From assembly GCA_951799445.1 (NCBI GenBank), contig OX637288.1, forward strand, positions 45,647,288-45,711,287: a DNA stretch of 64,000 nt. Direction: 5' to 3'. This DNA comes from Pseudisothecium myosuroides (Eukaryota > Streptophyta > Bryopsida > Hypnales > Lembophyllaceae). The notes below the pieces were generated by a model. The model was not told the DNA's origin and did not search any database. It was given only the letters and a program-made list of their open reading frames with translations. The translations under genes and the position numbers were made by a program. Below are positions 50,494 to 62,660 of this stretch, one piece after another; position 1 is the first letter of the stretch, and the number at the start of each line of letters is the position of its first letter.

Positions 50494-51458
50494 GTAGATT
50501 TAGTTTAATCTATCCAATGTCATTGGCTAGCCGAGTAAGGTAGAGGTATCTATTTTGGATAGCCGTGCCGTGGCTTTATAGGCTGAACTATTGTGGACAA
50601 CAATTGGATTCATTGTTTATTGAAAAAGATTCTCTATTTGTACCTTCTTGTCCACTCATCTTTTTTTTTTCCTGGCTTAGGGAGAAGTGCCAAAGCTAAC
50701 TGTACTAGGTGACTCTATGAGACTAAAATGGGTCCGGATGAAAAATCCACATTTGTATTGAATAAAATATTTATTCTTGGGGTTTTTTTTTTGCATTTTG
50801 CATTTTGCATTTTTCCTCATCCTTATGTTTGTACACATTGAGTTCAATTTCTCAACAAATTCTACAAGCTGAAATCCTTAAGTTATCAAAAATAGGTACT
50901 TCTACCTTAGTGAATTGGCGGTTGAGTTTGTGAACATGGTAGCTCGACTTCCACACACAGTCAACAATGCCAAGTAATGGTCAACGTGCCATCAATGATG
51001 TAATTTCCCAATAGACAAGAAAGTTGCAATGCTTGGAGGCTCCCACTTTCAAGGGAGCAAAAAGCCCCGCCTGCGTTGGTTAATAAAGTTATATTCCGGG
51101 GGTTGTCGCATTACCCACACATTAAAAAAACCCATAAGAAAATCATTGTTTTTTTTGTGTACACTTTGACATGTTTCCGTGAATTGCGGATCACACGGTG
51201 TGCGACGGAGCCGCCACCCCTCCACTGCAGGCATGATCCCGCAACACACACCCCATTCCCCGCACCACCGGAAAACAGGGCCACTCAACTTATGTCACAT
51301 TCTGTCACTCGGCCACTTTCCGATTTTCCGCAGTTGTTCCTCGTTTTCCCGAAAGCCGAAAGCCGGAAGGGGTAAAGACGTCCACAACATGAATGCTCCT
51401 GAATTCCCATAACTTTGGGGACTGGCTCCGTCATGGCCAATGGCGGCTTGCACCGTCC
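50494..51458. other. Intergenic DNA, no gene seen
   Basis: GC content rises from about 51170 to 51680. ORFs there (such as 51076-51375) have no recognised domain. Confidence 0.45.
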
Positions 51459-51685
51459 TGTTCAATTCATGGGAACGGATGGCCCAATAGTCCCCACACT
51501 ATGGACTCCCAATTTATGGGCACGTTCTCCAAAAACAAAACAAAAAAATGGAAGGGGCCCCTTGTTCAATTCATGGGAACAGATGACCCCATGCCTACGT
51601 AGTTCCTGAAAGGCGACACTATGGACTCCCAATTTATGGGCACGTTCTTCCAAAACCAAAACAAAAGACGGAAGGAAGGCGACCC
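51459..51685. repeat. Tandem duplication, ~105-bp unit
   Basis: Two units share 'gttcaattcatgggaac', 'actatggactcccaattta', 'tgggcacgttct' and 'ccaaaa'. They start near 51459 and 51562. Confidence 0.75.
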
Positions 51686-52661
51686 TTGCAAGTTGTGGCC
51701 CCCAACATGAGTGGCCATAGGAGAACTTACGGGAGTCTGGTCGGGGCACAAGAACCTGGTTGGCCCAAAGCATTGGCGAAAAAGCGTGAAAGTGATACAA
51801 TTTGACCGTGAGGGTTGATTTTTATCATGAGCTTTTGGCTTCCAAATTTTTGTGAGGTGGGGGCTGGAGTCACCTCACTTTTGCTAGGATAGAAGGGTCC
51901 TTTTTAAAAAAATTTAACACAAATTACGATGATTGACTTGACATTCTTGAAAAAGGTGTATTTTGTGAGGGCACTTTTTTATGATCTCAATTTTTGATAG
52001 ATGAGATTTTTTGAAACTTTTTTTTTGAAGATAGGAAAATACATTAGCTTTTTGGGAATAATTATGATTTTTCATTTCAATTAGTGTCTCGGAGCAAAAG
52101 ATATGCCACTCTAAGCTAAGAAAGCACTTTATGGGGCAACAAGAAAATAATTACCAAAACTGAAATAATGATATATTGATTTATTCTGATATATTGTATT
52201 CTTGTCAACATGGAAAGCTTTGATTCATTCGATTTGGATTAGTGATGTGAAAGTTATGGAGCTTATTGTTTTGTAGAAAATTATTTGCATCTCACTGAAA
52301 TGATAACTTGTGGGATTTGTTTTTGAACTTGATTCTCACAATTTTCAAGGAAAAAAGGGTCTGCAAGGTTCAATTCACTTGCTAAAACAATCTCACTGTC
52401 AAAATTATTGTCTTTCAACTCCATTTTAAAACTATTAACAATTTAGATTTTTATACTATTTTATACATGCCTCTACTTAATAATTTTTAAAAGAAAAAAT
52501 CAAGTTTAAAAAAAATTATTCTTTTAGACTCTCAATTCAATTCATGAACATAAAAAATTAGAAATAAAAAGTTCTTGGTGCAATTTTTTTGAATTTAGAG
52601 GATTCAAAGTCTTATTATCTAATCAAGCAAGGTGCAAAAAAACTTATTTTTTTGACTTTAA

Positions 52662-53391
52662 TCTCTAAATGCCCAAAGCACCAAATTTTGGTGTCGACAA
52701 TACTTTGCTGTTAAATAAAACCTAACCAAGTTGAATTTTTTAGTAGTTTGTATTTTTGAAAAATTATTTTTGAAGTTTAGATTTAGCTTCAAAAATACAA
52801 TTTTGAAAATGATTGATTAAATTTTTTCTATTCAAGATTTTATGCAAGGGTGTCCATTGCAATCTTGACTTTTTGTAGTGTTGAGGGCTCTCGGAAATGA
52901 GCCTCAAATGCACTAGATCTTGGAGAAAAAATCTTATTCAAAATTCATTTAAAGAAATTATAGAGTAGATTTTAAGAAGACATAAATTGATTGGGATTAT
53001 GCATGTTAGGCCCTTTAACCTCGTACTTTTGTGGTGACCAACTCTTTAGATTTGACATGTGAAAAGAGGATTGAATCACTTTTGTAGTTTTAACACCTTC
53101 GTGATCAAGCATTATAATCTTTCAAACCCATGACCTCAAGGTTATGAGCCTTGCAAGCTACCAGGCTGCTCTATTCCGCGTCATAAAATAATAACATATT
53201 TTTAATTCATTAAACAATGCCTGTAAGTGATAATATTGTGTGTTCTTTTCCTATGTGATCTCTAACATGTCTAGTTTGAATTTGTACGATTACAATTCAA
53301 AAAAATTGATACAACTTATCAAAATGTTGGGCTTTTCTTCAACTTAGAACGAATTCCTAGAAGCTCAAAAAAGGCCTTGGGCATTTAGGGG
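52662..53391. mobile_element. TTAA element, subfamily 2, inserted in copy F
   Basis: 730 bp flanked by TTAA (52658-52661 and 53392-53395). Ends are TCTCTAAATGCCCAAAG and GGGCATTTAGGGG. The ends match the ~0.9-kb family but the interior is different, sharing sequence with 42540-42755 instead. It holds a plastid-type tRNA-fMet-like segment. No ORF. Confidence 0.78.
53120..53180 (-). pseudogene. Plastid/bacterial-type tRNA-fMet(CAU)-like sequence, 3' truncated
   Basis: Read on the minus strand it starts CGCGGAATAGAGCAGCC. It then has a D-arm and a perfect 5-bp anticodon stem around the loop CTCATAA (anticodon CAU), and the variable loop AGGTC. This closely resembles chloroplast trnfM. The T-arm begins (ATGGGTTTGAAA), but its 3' half and the acceptor 3' strand are absent, so it cannot be functional. 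No neighbouring plastid sequence is recognisable. Confidence 0.7.
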
Positions 53392-53600
53392 TTAAATGCA
53401 AATATCTTGCAATCTACATTGGCCAAAATTATAAAATTTCTTTTGCACATTCTTACACTAGTCTAGTGCAAAATCCAAATTTCAAACATTTTTGTTCTTT
53501 GCTATAGAAATGGCAATTTTAAGAGTTTTTTTTTCCCCTGAAACACACGGATCAATTTTAAGTGGGTTTGATGGAAAAGGCCTTGAAAATTTATAAGTTA

Positions 53601-54589
53601 GCTAGAGAGGTAATCAAATATTCTAAAATAAATATTCTTCTTATGGATAAAGGGGCACAATCTCTGTGGTTCTCACAAATGATAACTCATTTTTTTGAAT
53701 CTATATTGTTGGGCCTTCCCAAATGTTTCAGAGATTTGCATACATTGTTGCTGTAATTGTTGTAGAATGTTATAGAAGGATTGTGTTGTTTCTACATGAA
53801 AAATGAATTGAAAAAGAATAATTATCAATTTTTGTAAATTCAAAAAACATCATGTTTCACATCTTACATAGAAGGAGAATATATGTGGATTCTTGTAAGT
53901 GTGTTTCCTACATGCTTTTGACATATAAACATATAAAAACTACACTATCTCAAAGATTTTTTAAATATAAAACAATGGAGCTATTTCTATGTAAAACATG
54001 CAAAATTGATTATTTTCTATTTCCCTCCCGGTAAGTTCAAGAGCGTGCAACTTGCAACCTGTATTGGAATAATGAAGCTTTTAACATCTAGAAACATAAA
54101 GATAATCTTTGAAATATCATTTATTCATCTAATTAAATTTGCATCCACCACAATTCCACTGGAACTAGAATTCATTTTTTTCATTTTTTTCATTTTTTCG
54201 CGAATGAAAGAGATTTCATTGCATGAGTAAAATACAACTAACATAGACGCACCCATTCCCGTTTGTTTACCCCATTCCATCAATATGTAGGAAAGGTACA
54301 CATTTTCTTTCTGGAATGTACTCCATTGGTACATGGTGATGGAATAGGATACAAAGACGGGAATAGGTGCGTCTACCTTAACTCTAATCGAAGGGAGGGG
54401 TCATGAAGTAAAGTGAAAAAGAAAAGAAAAAAGAAAAGACCAAAGCAAGGAGAAGTCACCCCACAAGCACGGGGGGCCAGCCCCTTTGTGGCAAATTCCA
54501 TCCATTCAGAATTACAGAATGTGTTTTGAAAAAAGTATTATTCAATTTAAAGTAAAGAATTAATAAAAAAAGTTGCGACGTACAGGCGC
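53601..54589. other. AT-rich intergenic DNA, no gene seen
   Basis: Contains a T-rich run near 54175-54200 and short chance ORFs. Nothing further. Confidence 0.45.
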
Positions 54590-55311
54590 AATTGGGAACC
54601 CCTGGACTTTTCAGTCCCGGGCAGTTCCCCCCGTTCCTTGAAAAAAGGGGCAGCACGAAAGTCATGCAAGCTGTGGCCACAATATACCGGGGCAGAGGCG
54701 CCCCAACCGCAGCCTGCCAAGTCAAGTTCGCGGGCGCAGTCAACCCGGCCCGTTGCTCCACGCGGGGTCATGGAAGGTGGGTAGGCCGGTAGGCATGGAT
54801 GAGTCATGGGGTCCTCACCCATGCCCAGACACATCCATCCCATCCATGGATGCCCATCCATGCCCATGGGTTCTATCCGTCGGGCTTGCGTGGGGGGCTG
54901 AAGGAAGGGAAGGAGACGACGCTCTCGTCGAGACGACTCCCAGCGCGCGGGCAATTGCTCACGCAGATTCGATGTGCAGATGCGCAAGCGCGTGAGCATT
55001 CGATGCCGTAGCAACTCGGCTGCATCCCCAGTTCCCGATCGGCCCCAGTCTCGTGCCAATTGGTGCTCTGTGCAGGAAGCGGTGCTCTTTCCTGGTCGTC
55101 TCCCTCCCTTGGCCCCTTCAGGAGGGATGCCGGCGCAGTGGTGGCGTTTCGGCAGCTTGGCATAGCCGGATTGTGGTGGTAACCAAACCTCCGAGTCCTG
55201 CTTGTGTCATTCCAACTCGTATTTCACGGAGTTTTGGCGGATGCGGTGTTTTGGCGGAGCTGCTTCTTCCTCGTCGTCGTCGGTTGTCGTCGTTTGGTTA
55301 GGTCGTATAGG
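54590..55311 (+). promoter_or_regulatory. GC-rich promoter / non-coding first exon region of MED26
   Basis: A sharp GC-rich island between AT-rich DNA and the MED26 coding region. It includes tandem 'catcc(c)atgg/atgcccatcc' motifs near 54830-54870. It ends at a strong splice donor (GTATAGG/gtaagc, gt at 55312-55313). A non-coding 5' exon ending there would splice to about 56947. This is inference from splice signals. Confidence 0.45.
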
Positions 55312-56946
55312 GTAAGCAGCGCGTCGGAGTTTCTTTCTATTTTGGTCTTTTTAGTGAACAGTGAAGTGCGTCGGTGTCGGTTGTGGTGCGCTTGGATGTG
55401 ATTGTGATGTTTCTGGCTGGAGTACGATGTTGTGTGGCTTTGGTGTTGTTGTTAGTGCACTGGCTAATTCCGCGTCTTTTGGTTGTGCGAGGTGGTGTGA
55501 ATTAGTGATTAGTGGTGTATGAGCTGAAGTTTGGATGATTGCATATGTTGTACGGTTTGGAATGATTAGGAGTGGTCGTGTTGGTGAAAAGAGGATGTGA
55601 GTGGCGGTTTGTTGACCTTGCGGCTTGGATTTGCAGATGATGCGAAGTTCTTTTCGAATTTGACGTTCCAGCTTCTTAAGTTGACGACGTGTGCCAGAGC
55701 ACGAATCCTTTGGGAGGGGGAAGTTGAATGCGCGGAAACAGGGGAAGTGGCAAGTCTTCGCCATCGTGACTTTCGAATCGGGGAACCAGGTTGGTAGTAG
55801 AGAACCTTCTCGATTGTGAAGGCGAGGATTGTCTTCCAGGGAGAAGAAGCTTTGTGCTTCGTACGTGGATTGCTTCTGCGTGGCGAGCGTATTAGGGTTC
55901 AAAAGTCGTTTTTTGAATGCGCAATTTGTGCCGTCGTATCTATGATTCGTCTTTATCATCCATTAGGGCTTGAGTTTTCCAGGACCATCAACGACTGTCA
56001 TTGAAGGCGAAGGATTTTTAGGGGGCTGCCATGCGCGGTTGTAGGGCGGATTCGTAGCGAGTGACTAGCAGTTCTCAGCAGAGTTTCGTTTATGGATTGT
56101 TTAGAAGGAATGTGCAGTTCTGGACAGTGGTTTGGCATGCGGTGATCGCCAATTGTTTGCGAGGATGGGGTGAGAGCAGCGCGGAGCTGTTTCAGGGTTA
56201 TGACTTGTTATCGCTTCCCAAGTTCTTGATTCTTTTGGAGGAGGGTGGTCTGATTCTGTATAATGGTCTAGATTGGCCCATCTGCTCATGATAGTGAACG
56301 GTTCCTGTAACTTTCACTAAATGGCAGATTTTGGGGCCTTTCATCGTTTAGTACCGTTAAATTACTTCAAGCTTTGGGTGTATAAGGTTTGAATCCTGTG
56401 ATCACCAACACACTATTGAAGGCACATATACTGGGATGAAGCGTTTCCAACTCGAAGTCTACCTGTCTCACTTCAAACTCATACGTGTCTGCTGCGTACT
56501 GTGGTATGCTGTAGGCTTGTTTGCATGATTGTGTGAGATCGGAAGTGCTCATTCCTGGAGGGTTGAACTGAGTGGACGTAATGTGTCTGGCTGAAATAGC
56601 AATCACATTCATGCCTGTGAAAGTTTGATTGAGAGGGCATGTTGTTCTATTTACTGTGATGGTTGGAGACTGAGGGCACTGAATAATTACTGCGGACTTT
56701 GACAGAATTGGCCACCTGAGGGCGGAGTGCTCGGAGAGCCCCTTCAACTGCCGGTGGGTTTGCATCAAAGTGGTTCAATCTGTAAGCGAGGTGGCGAGGT
56801 GGCCTGGCTTGACTCTTGATTGGTGTTGCACTCCGATCCGCGATGGTGATGGAGACAATCAACTCAGCATTGCGAATTGAAACAGAATGGTAAAAGAAGC
56901 GAAGGGTGAAGACAAGGTGTTGGCTGTGGGCCCCTTGTGTCCTCAG
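55312..56946 (+). other. Probable 5' UTR intron of MED26
   Basis: Starts gtaagc and ends gtcctcag, just 41 bases before the MED26 ATG. T- and G-rich sequence. The minus-strand ORFs at 55351-55959 and 56367-57057 look like chance antisense frames. Confidence 0.45.
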
Positions 56947-56987
56947 GTCAACTGTAGTAAGGGAAGCAGTAGGCAAAGTAGGACGAA

Positions 56988-59775
56988 ATGGATACGAGGT
57001 GGCGTAAGTTTTTTGATGGAGCTGGAGCGGACATATGGACAGTGATAGAATTTGCACTGGACATCGCTGCCACAGACTTTCCCCATGAACTTCGACTGAG
57101 GCGAGATGCTTATGTGGAGAAGTTGTTCGCTCACCCTTCTCTGCTTTCGAAATCGAATGGATGCGTGCCAGTTGTTGGCTGCCACGATGTCGAGGAGGCT
57201 CAAGATGACAAGAGTACGGATCCTCCTGAGTACGACTATGACCATGTTAGAAACGATCTCAGCGATGACGAGGATAGGCTGGCGAACTCAAACGAGGAGT
57301 ACGATGAAGCCGAGGCTTTGAATGACGCTATGGAGGAGGAAAATCGGCAAGTGAATGAAGTTTTGAAGTTGAAGAAAACCCTTGCGGAGTTGGTTGAGGT
57401 ACTTAACCGTCTAGTTTGTGGCCTCCTCCGAATGTGTTGTATTCAGAGAGGAAGGCTCTTGTGTGAAGGTTGACTGATGGTCCGCTTAGTTATGATCTTT
57501 CAAGTATTTGAACTAAACGGCGTATCAGTGTTCTTCAGCCGTAGAGTTGGCCTTTGTAACATTCGGACCTCAGTGAGTATGAGCGTGAATGGTTTTCATG
57601 TGACCGCCCGCACATGCAAGGATGGATCTCAGATACGTGGCCTTGCTATGCAGGACGAAAGTGATGTCCTGACAGCGTTGTGCCGGTTGGAGGAGATGCA
57701 TATATCTGTGGAGGCGCTTAAGGTAGGACTTGCCTGGTATTTGATTTGCGCTTGATGGAATGTTTTTTAGCTTCATGGGCTCTTTAGCTTAAGCTGGTTT
57801 TAGTGGCCTCGCTTTGTTGTGTGTATTAATATGAGAAATGTGACCACTTCAGGCTACTGAAATAGGAAAGGAAGTGAATGCATTGCGCAAGCATCAGTCC
57901 AGGCGGGTCCGGTCCCTTGCCAAGGGTTTAGTGAGGTAAAATTCACATGATTCAATCACATTTTTGGTATTTGTAGTGTCAATTGGCTTAAAATGTCATT
58001 GTGGAGTTTGACAATTTTAGCTGGCACACGTTTCTTTGCCTTAAATCGTAATGAAGTGTCTTACTGGGAGTGGGTTGATACATGTGAGCTGACTTTTGAG
58101 CACTGATCTGGTAATTCCTGCAGAGGCTGGAAGGATCTTGTAGATGAATGGGTTAAGAGTGCTGGGGATGTTGCTGCAGCAGCAATGGCAGGTAATCCGA
58201 AATGTTTTGTGTTACCTGTTTTGACTTGTATTCTATTTGCTCGTGACTAGAAGTGTATTTATGACTAGATTGTAATTTTTAAGTTCACTTTTTATTTCCT
58301 GTTTAATGAAGATTTTGTTGTTTGTGCAGGATCAGACTCAACCGGTGTAGACAACGGAGAGGAGGGTTTACCTTCTCCTCCTCTGGATCCCGGTGCTCTC
58401 CTAGCTTACACTCGAACAAATTCTATTGAAATGTCTCACTTTTTTGACGACTTCTTGGATGATTTGTGTAAGTGATTATTTCAAGACCGTCTCACCTCGT
58501 CGAATGCGGCATTCGTAATAATGTGAACAAACTAGCCTTGTGGTTTAGGGTGTTGCATTTTTGAAATATCCAGGTTATTATGATTTTGAAGTAATTAGGA
58601 TTACAGCAATACTGGATGCCACGGCCATGGGCTGGACTTCTGTCATATACATGGCTGAAATGTGGTTTTGTCTGTACAGCTGCTGGCTCGGGTCCCAGCC
58701 CTCCCTCTTCGAATGGAGTATGTGACGATTTAGTGGCTCCTTTGAGCAAGCGGCAGCAACAAAGTAGGGGGCCAACAGCTAGTCCTGAATCCCAGGCTCC
58801 AAAGCCGAAGGGCAGGGTTAACACTTCCAACAGTCACCTTGAGATTCGAAATGGTGATGGGAGGTCTATTCAGTCCAATGGACGGAAGGCCTTCGATATC
58901 CCTAATAGTACCGATAGATCAGCAAATGGTATTAGCAGAGGTAATTCTGGTCCTGGACGACCGGTTGATAGGTCTGGGCCTCCTAAGTCAAATGGCAATG
59001 GCGTTGTGCGGAAATTTGAGACAAAGCCTCCAGTTCCAAAAGATAACAAGCCAAAACCTGACCAGAAGGTGAGATTTCTTGTTTTTAATTTATTGACGTG
59101 TTGTAGAACAAACTGGTAGAATCTGGAGACACCGTATTGGAACACCGATTTGGAGTACGTGGTTAGTTGTCTGACTGCTTTCCGGCACAGATCGTTGCCT
59201 TGTTGACTGTAAGTTATGTCCGTGCGAAGGTGAAATTTGTAGCTGTTTTAGAGGGAGCGAGGATTGGATTCTAGGAAATGTGACTCTCATGTATGTTTGT
59301 AAGCCAGACATCGATATTAATATTTCTTATAATGAGCTGTTTTGCGTCTTGCAGAAAACCCGAGAACCAGAAGAGAATATGAGTGTTGCAGATAGACTTG
59401 AGGCTGCGAAGAGAAGGTTGCATGAAAGATATGAGCAAGAAAAGAGCGGTAAGTCTCGTTTCAGAAGTACTAAATTGCCGATCCTCACTATCAAATTGGT
59501 CAATTGCTTTGTGATGTCGAGGAAAGCTTACCAATTTCCTTACTAGTCTTATGTTTTCGACTTTGATCACTTCGCTCATATTATTGCTTTGCTTGCCACT
59601 GACGTCCGAATGTTGGCGTGAGGGTGTTCCAGCTAAAAGGCAGCGGGTGGTGCAAGTCATGGAATTGACAGAACTCCCCAAGGGAGGGCCCAACCGAGCG
59701 AAGGTGGGTCAGGGTCACGTTTCCGCAAAGCCAGGTCTTCCAAATCGGTTTAAACAACAGCAAATACGGAGATGA
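56988..59775 (+). CDS. MED26: Mediator complex subunit 26 (TFIIS N-terminal domain protein)
   Basis: Eight coding exons with GT-AG junctions and consistent phases: 56988-57398, 57654-57722, 57853-57935, 58124-58191, 58330-58467, 58680-59068, 59355-59448, 59633-59775 (1,395 nt, 464 residues). An in-frame TAG shortly before the ATG fixes the start. The N-terminus ('WRKFFDGAGADIWTVIEFAL', 'ELRLRRDAYVEKLF') is plant MED26-specific. Residues 138-212 form the TFIIS N-terminal helical domain ('LTALCRLEEMHISVEALK', 'LRKHQSRRVRSLAKGLV', 'GWKDLVDEWV'). A Ser/Pro/Asn-rich linker follows. The conserved C-terminal module has 'RLEAAKRRLHERY' and 'KRQRVVQVMELTELPKGG'. MED26 links Mediator to RNA polymerase II elongation factors in the nucleus. 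The start, the stop and every splice junction look intact. Confidence 0.93.
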
Positions 59776-60428
59776 GTGAAGTGAAGCCTGATTGGGATCC
59801 CCCCTACTACTTTCACCAAGAGCTGTCATTCTACCTGTGGGTAGTCCGCCAGAGCCTGTGCGAGGGCAAGTCCCCAAATCAAGAGAGGTCGGTGGTGGAT
59901 TTGAGAACAAATAGCACAGCCAAGATGACAAGTACAGAACATTTTTGGACAAGGCCTTCGGCAATTATTACGACTTTTCGTGTAGTAGGTTCTAGAGGAA
60001 GAGACTTGTCATAGATATATGTGTTACTACTAGCTTCAGTTGCCTGTGTAGCTTGCCATCCGTCTCCTGCCCGCACCTAGGTTTTTTCTTGCAATAAGTT
60101 GCCAGTTCATTGGTCTCTCTTACACGATGTTACAGCGTTCAGGACAAATATCTGGATGTCTGACTCTCCCTACTGGTAGCTGGACTAACATTGAAATCAT
60201 CTCTCACAAACTGAATGGGACGTGTTTTCATGATTTTTGCGAAGTTGTGATTCAACCACATCTGCGCAGCAAAGGTACACACCTTTCCATTGCCCCTTGA
60301 ATTCTCTTAACTTTTTCCATGAACCCAGCTTGCAACGCTAGCTAGGCCTTTCGATGGGGATCCAATAAAGACCGACTTCGTGGGAGTCGTGGCCTGAGTG
60401 AGTGATTTCAATTTCCTAGGAGTCAATT
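59776..60428 (+). other. 3' UTR / flank of MED26
   Basis: Gene-like composition after the stop. 'ttgcaataagttg' near 60089 is a weak poly(A)-signal-like element. No separate gene seen. Confidence 0.45.
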
Positions 60429-60499
60429 TCAATTCGAACTCTTTTTTTTTTTTTTTTTTTGAAACAGATGGAACGGAATTTTATTGCTCAATTCGAACT
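60429..60499 (-). mobile_element. Tiny poly(A)-tailed retroposed fragment with 12-bp target duplicates
   Basis: A 47-bp insert (60441-60487) is bounded by exact copies of TCAATTCGAACT (60429-60440 and 60488-60499). On the minus strand it reads 'gcaataaaattccgttcc', 'atctgtttc' and then about 19 A residues. This is a severely 5'-truncated, polyadenylated insert containing AATAAA, typical of LINE-type reverse transcription. Confidence 0.8.
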
Positions 60500-62514
60500 T
60501 TGAAATGCGCATAAACTGAGTGGGCTTCTTCAAGATCTGCAGGTCGGGGTTTATTCCTGTGTACCATGTTGCGCATTTGTACGTCTGAGAGGATTGAAAC
60601 CGTTAGATTATTCTGTTAAGTCAGTATCTGTTTCGCGTGACCTGACTGGATTGCCTGATTGGTGGGATTTGGGATGGGACGTAAGTTAGGCCGTGTATTG
60701 TACTGTCCTGTTGCATCTACTTGATGGGGTGATTGGTTTTCCCACGAGTGGGAATCATACCTGATGAGGGTTATGGCATTGTGTGCTGCCGCTTGAGAGT
60801 TTTCTACCCTTAGTTTTAAAAAAGCGCTGATGTACTGCATGTCTGCAGCCTAACGTTCTGCAGATGTAGACAGACAGACTTTCGAGAATGTATCATTCTA
60901 GAATGTTCTCTGCTTTGTCTTCAGCAATGACAGTTCACTCTGAATTTGACACTAACTTACAGGATTCATTTGTACTTACAGCGTCCCCATCCCCCAAGTC
61001 CGTCCTGGAATTTGCTGAACTCGTAACTTTTGATTGCTTTATAAGTAGAACTTGAAATTTTTACCAATGGAAGCACATTCAAAAGAACTTTGCATGCTAG
61101 GTTCAAGAGAACTTAAATTTAGACATTGGACAATGAAATTAAACCACTTTTTTAAGTTCGCTAAAAGTTAATAATTGTACATGTCCTAGCAAATTGGAAA
61201 CAATACAAATTAATAAATTTAAATTTAAAAAAAAAAAACTGCAAAATTTGTATTATTGTAAATTTGTAAGTTTGCAAGACATCATAGTCAAATTTTCAAG
61301 ATTTGAATTCAAGATTTACAAATATAGTGGCAAATAAAATTGAGTACAAATTTGAAACAATGGACAAAGTTTGAAAGTAGATAAATGGAAGTTGTAGTGT
61401 GACATATTACACATTACCAAAAGTTTGAAAAAAAAATTAGTTGTGATTTGAAAGGAAATCAATTTCAAACATTATCATGGACTTAGAAAAAAATTAGTTG
61501 TGATTTGAAAAAAAATTAATTTCAAATTAGCTATGTCTAAAACTTGGTTTTGTACACAACAATTTTGAATTACTTTGTCTTTTGTCAAAAAAATTCTTAG
61601 AACTCTAAAAAAAACTTTTTGTGCCCTTGAGGGGGTCACACCCCTAAAATTTTAATAACCACGTGCGATAATGGAGTATTTAATGAGGGGGTATTTATCT
61701 CCCTCCCATCTTTTTTTTACTCCCTATTGGTAGATAAAAAGCTACCGGCATGTATTTATTCTATTTTTTTTTATAAATAGGTGGAGAGTCTATTTTTTGG
61801 CATCCTATTTTTTTCTACATTTTAGAATTACGGAATATCAAAAGGAATGTGAACACATTGCAAAAGCAATAACACGAGCAAAAAGTTTTCCATAACATTG
61901 GTAGTAGTACTAATGCAACATACAACACCAACAATGTACCATTGAAACTCCTAGCTTGAGCCAGAGTTGTTTCCCACCTAAACCACCAAAATAAGTTAAG
62001 TTAAAGTGCTTAATTAAAAGTTAATTCAAGTTCAGGACAGCTCACCCATCCACCCCCCAAACCATTAATTAGAGAATTGAACCTATTAAAGAATTTCAGG
62101 AATATCCAATATTTGACACCCTATTTTTTTTCTACTATACTAAAAAATGAAGGCTTTTTTCATACCCTATTTTTTTTATAAATGCACTAAGCACATATTA
62201 CCAAGCTATGGTAGATCTACTGAAAGTATAAATTTTTCCTTCGACGAATTAAATTGACCCTATTTTTTATCTCACGCCATTTTCTACTGCACCGATGGTC
62301 TCCCCCCCAAGTTTGTGCCTTTGCTTGTTAGTATACATCATTTTAGATTTTTTTTTCCTATATCTTGTACAATTCCAAATGATCTAAAATTTTTCAAGCA
62401 TGTAGCCAACTTGCCTTGAAGAACGAATCCAAAGAATAACCACCATTTTGGACATTTTTTCATACAAATGTGACCTTGTGAAGGGCGACTACCCGATTTT
62501 TTGCAAGGCCAATT
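60500..62514. other. Intergenic DNA, no gene seen
   Basis: Gene-like composition to about 61030, then AT-rich. The phrase 'ccctattttttt' recurs at irregular spacing between about 61760 and 62270. No ORF of note. Confidence 0.45.
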
Positions 62515-62660
62515 TTTTTTTTTTTGTGAATTCAAACGCTAATATCTTGCAATCCACAAGGTGGAAATATCTGAAATTTTTTCCACAGCTTCTCAAACCA
62601 ATGTACTACAAGATCCTATAGTTACATGTGTCCAAAAATGTTTTTTTTCCTAAAATCAGG
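62515..62660 (-). mobile_element. Fragment of a TTAA element
   Basis: 'gctaatatcttgcaatcc', 'ctgaaattttttccaca' and 'gtactacaagatcctatagtt' follow the same order as 2669-2760 of copy B. Ends not found. Confidence 0.55.

Larger units (their letters stand above)
51910..53600 (-). mobile_element. TTAA element copy F, split by a subfamily-2 element
   Basis: The left part to 52657 matches copy B ('tttttgaagatagg', 'attagctttttgggaata', 'ggagcaaaagatatgcc'). The right part from 53396 ('atgcaaatatcttgcaatc', 'agaaatggcaatttt', 'aaaaggccttg') continues the same element in the same orientation. The two parts join at the internal TTAA. The outer ends are eroded, so boundaries are approximate. Confidence 0.7.

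Noticed and set aside
54547..55059. 170-codon minus-strand ORF in the GC-rich island before MED26
   Set aside because: GC-rich regions have few chance stops. Composition is Arg/Pro/Gly-rich without a domain, and the area fits a promoter and non-coding exon.
55351..55959. 202-codon minus-strand ORF
   Set aside because: Lies within the proposed MED26 leader intron. Low-complexity Thr/Pro/Gln composition and no homologue I recognise.
56367..57057. Minus-strand ORFs of 133 and 136 codons
   Set aside because: They overlap the MED26 start on the opposite strand and show no domain.
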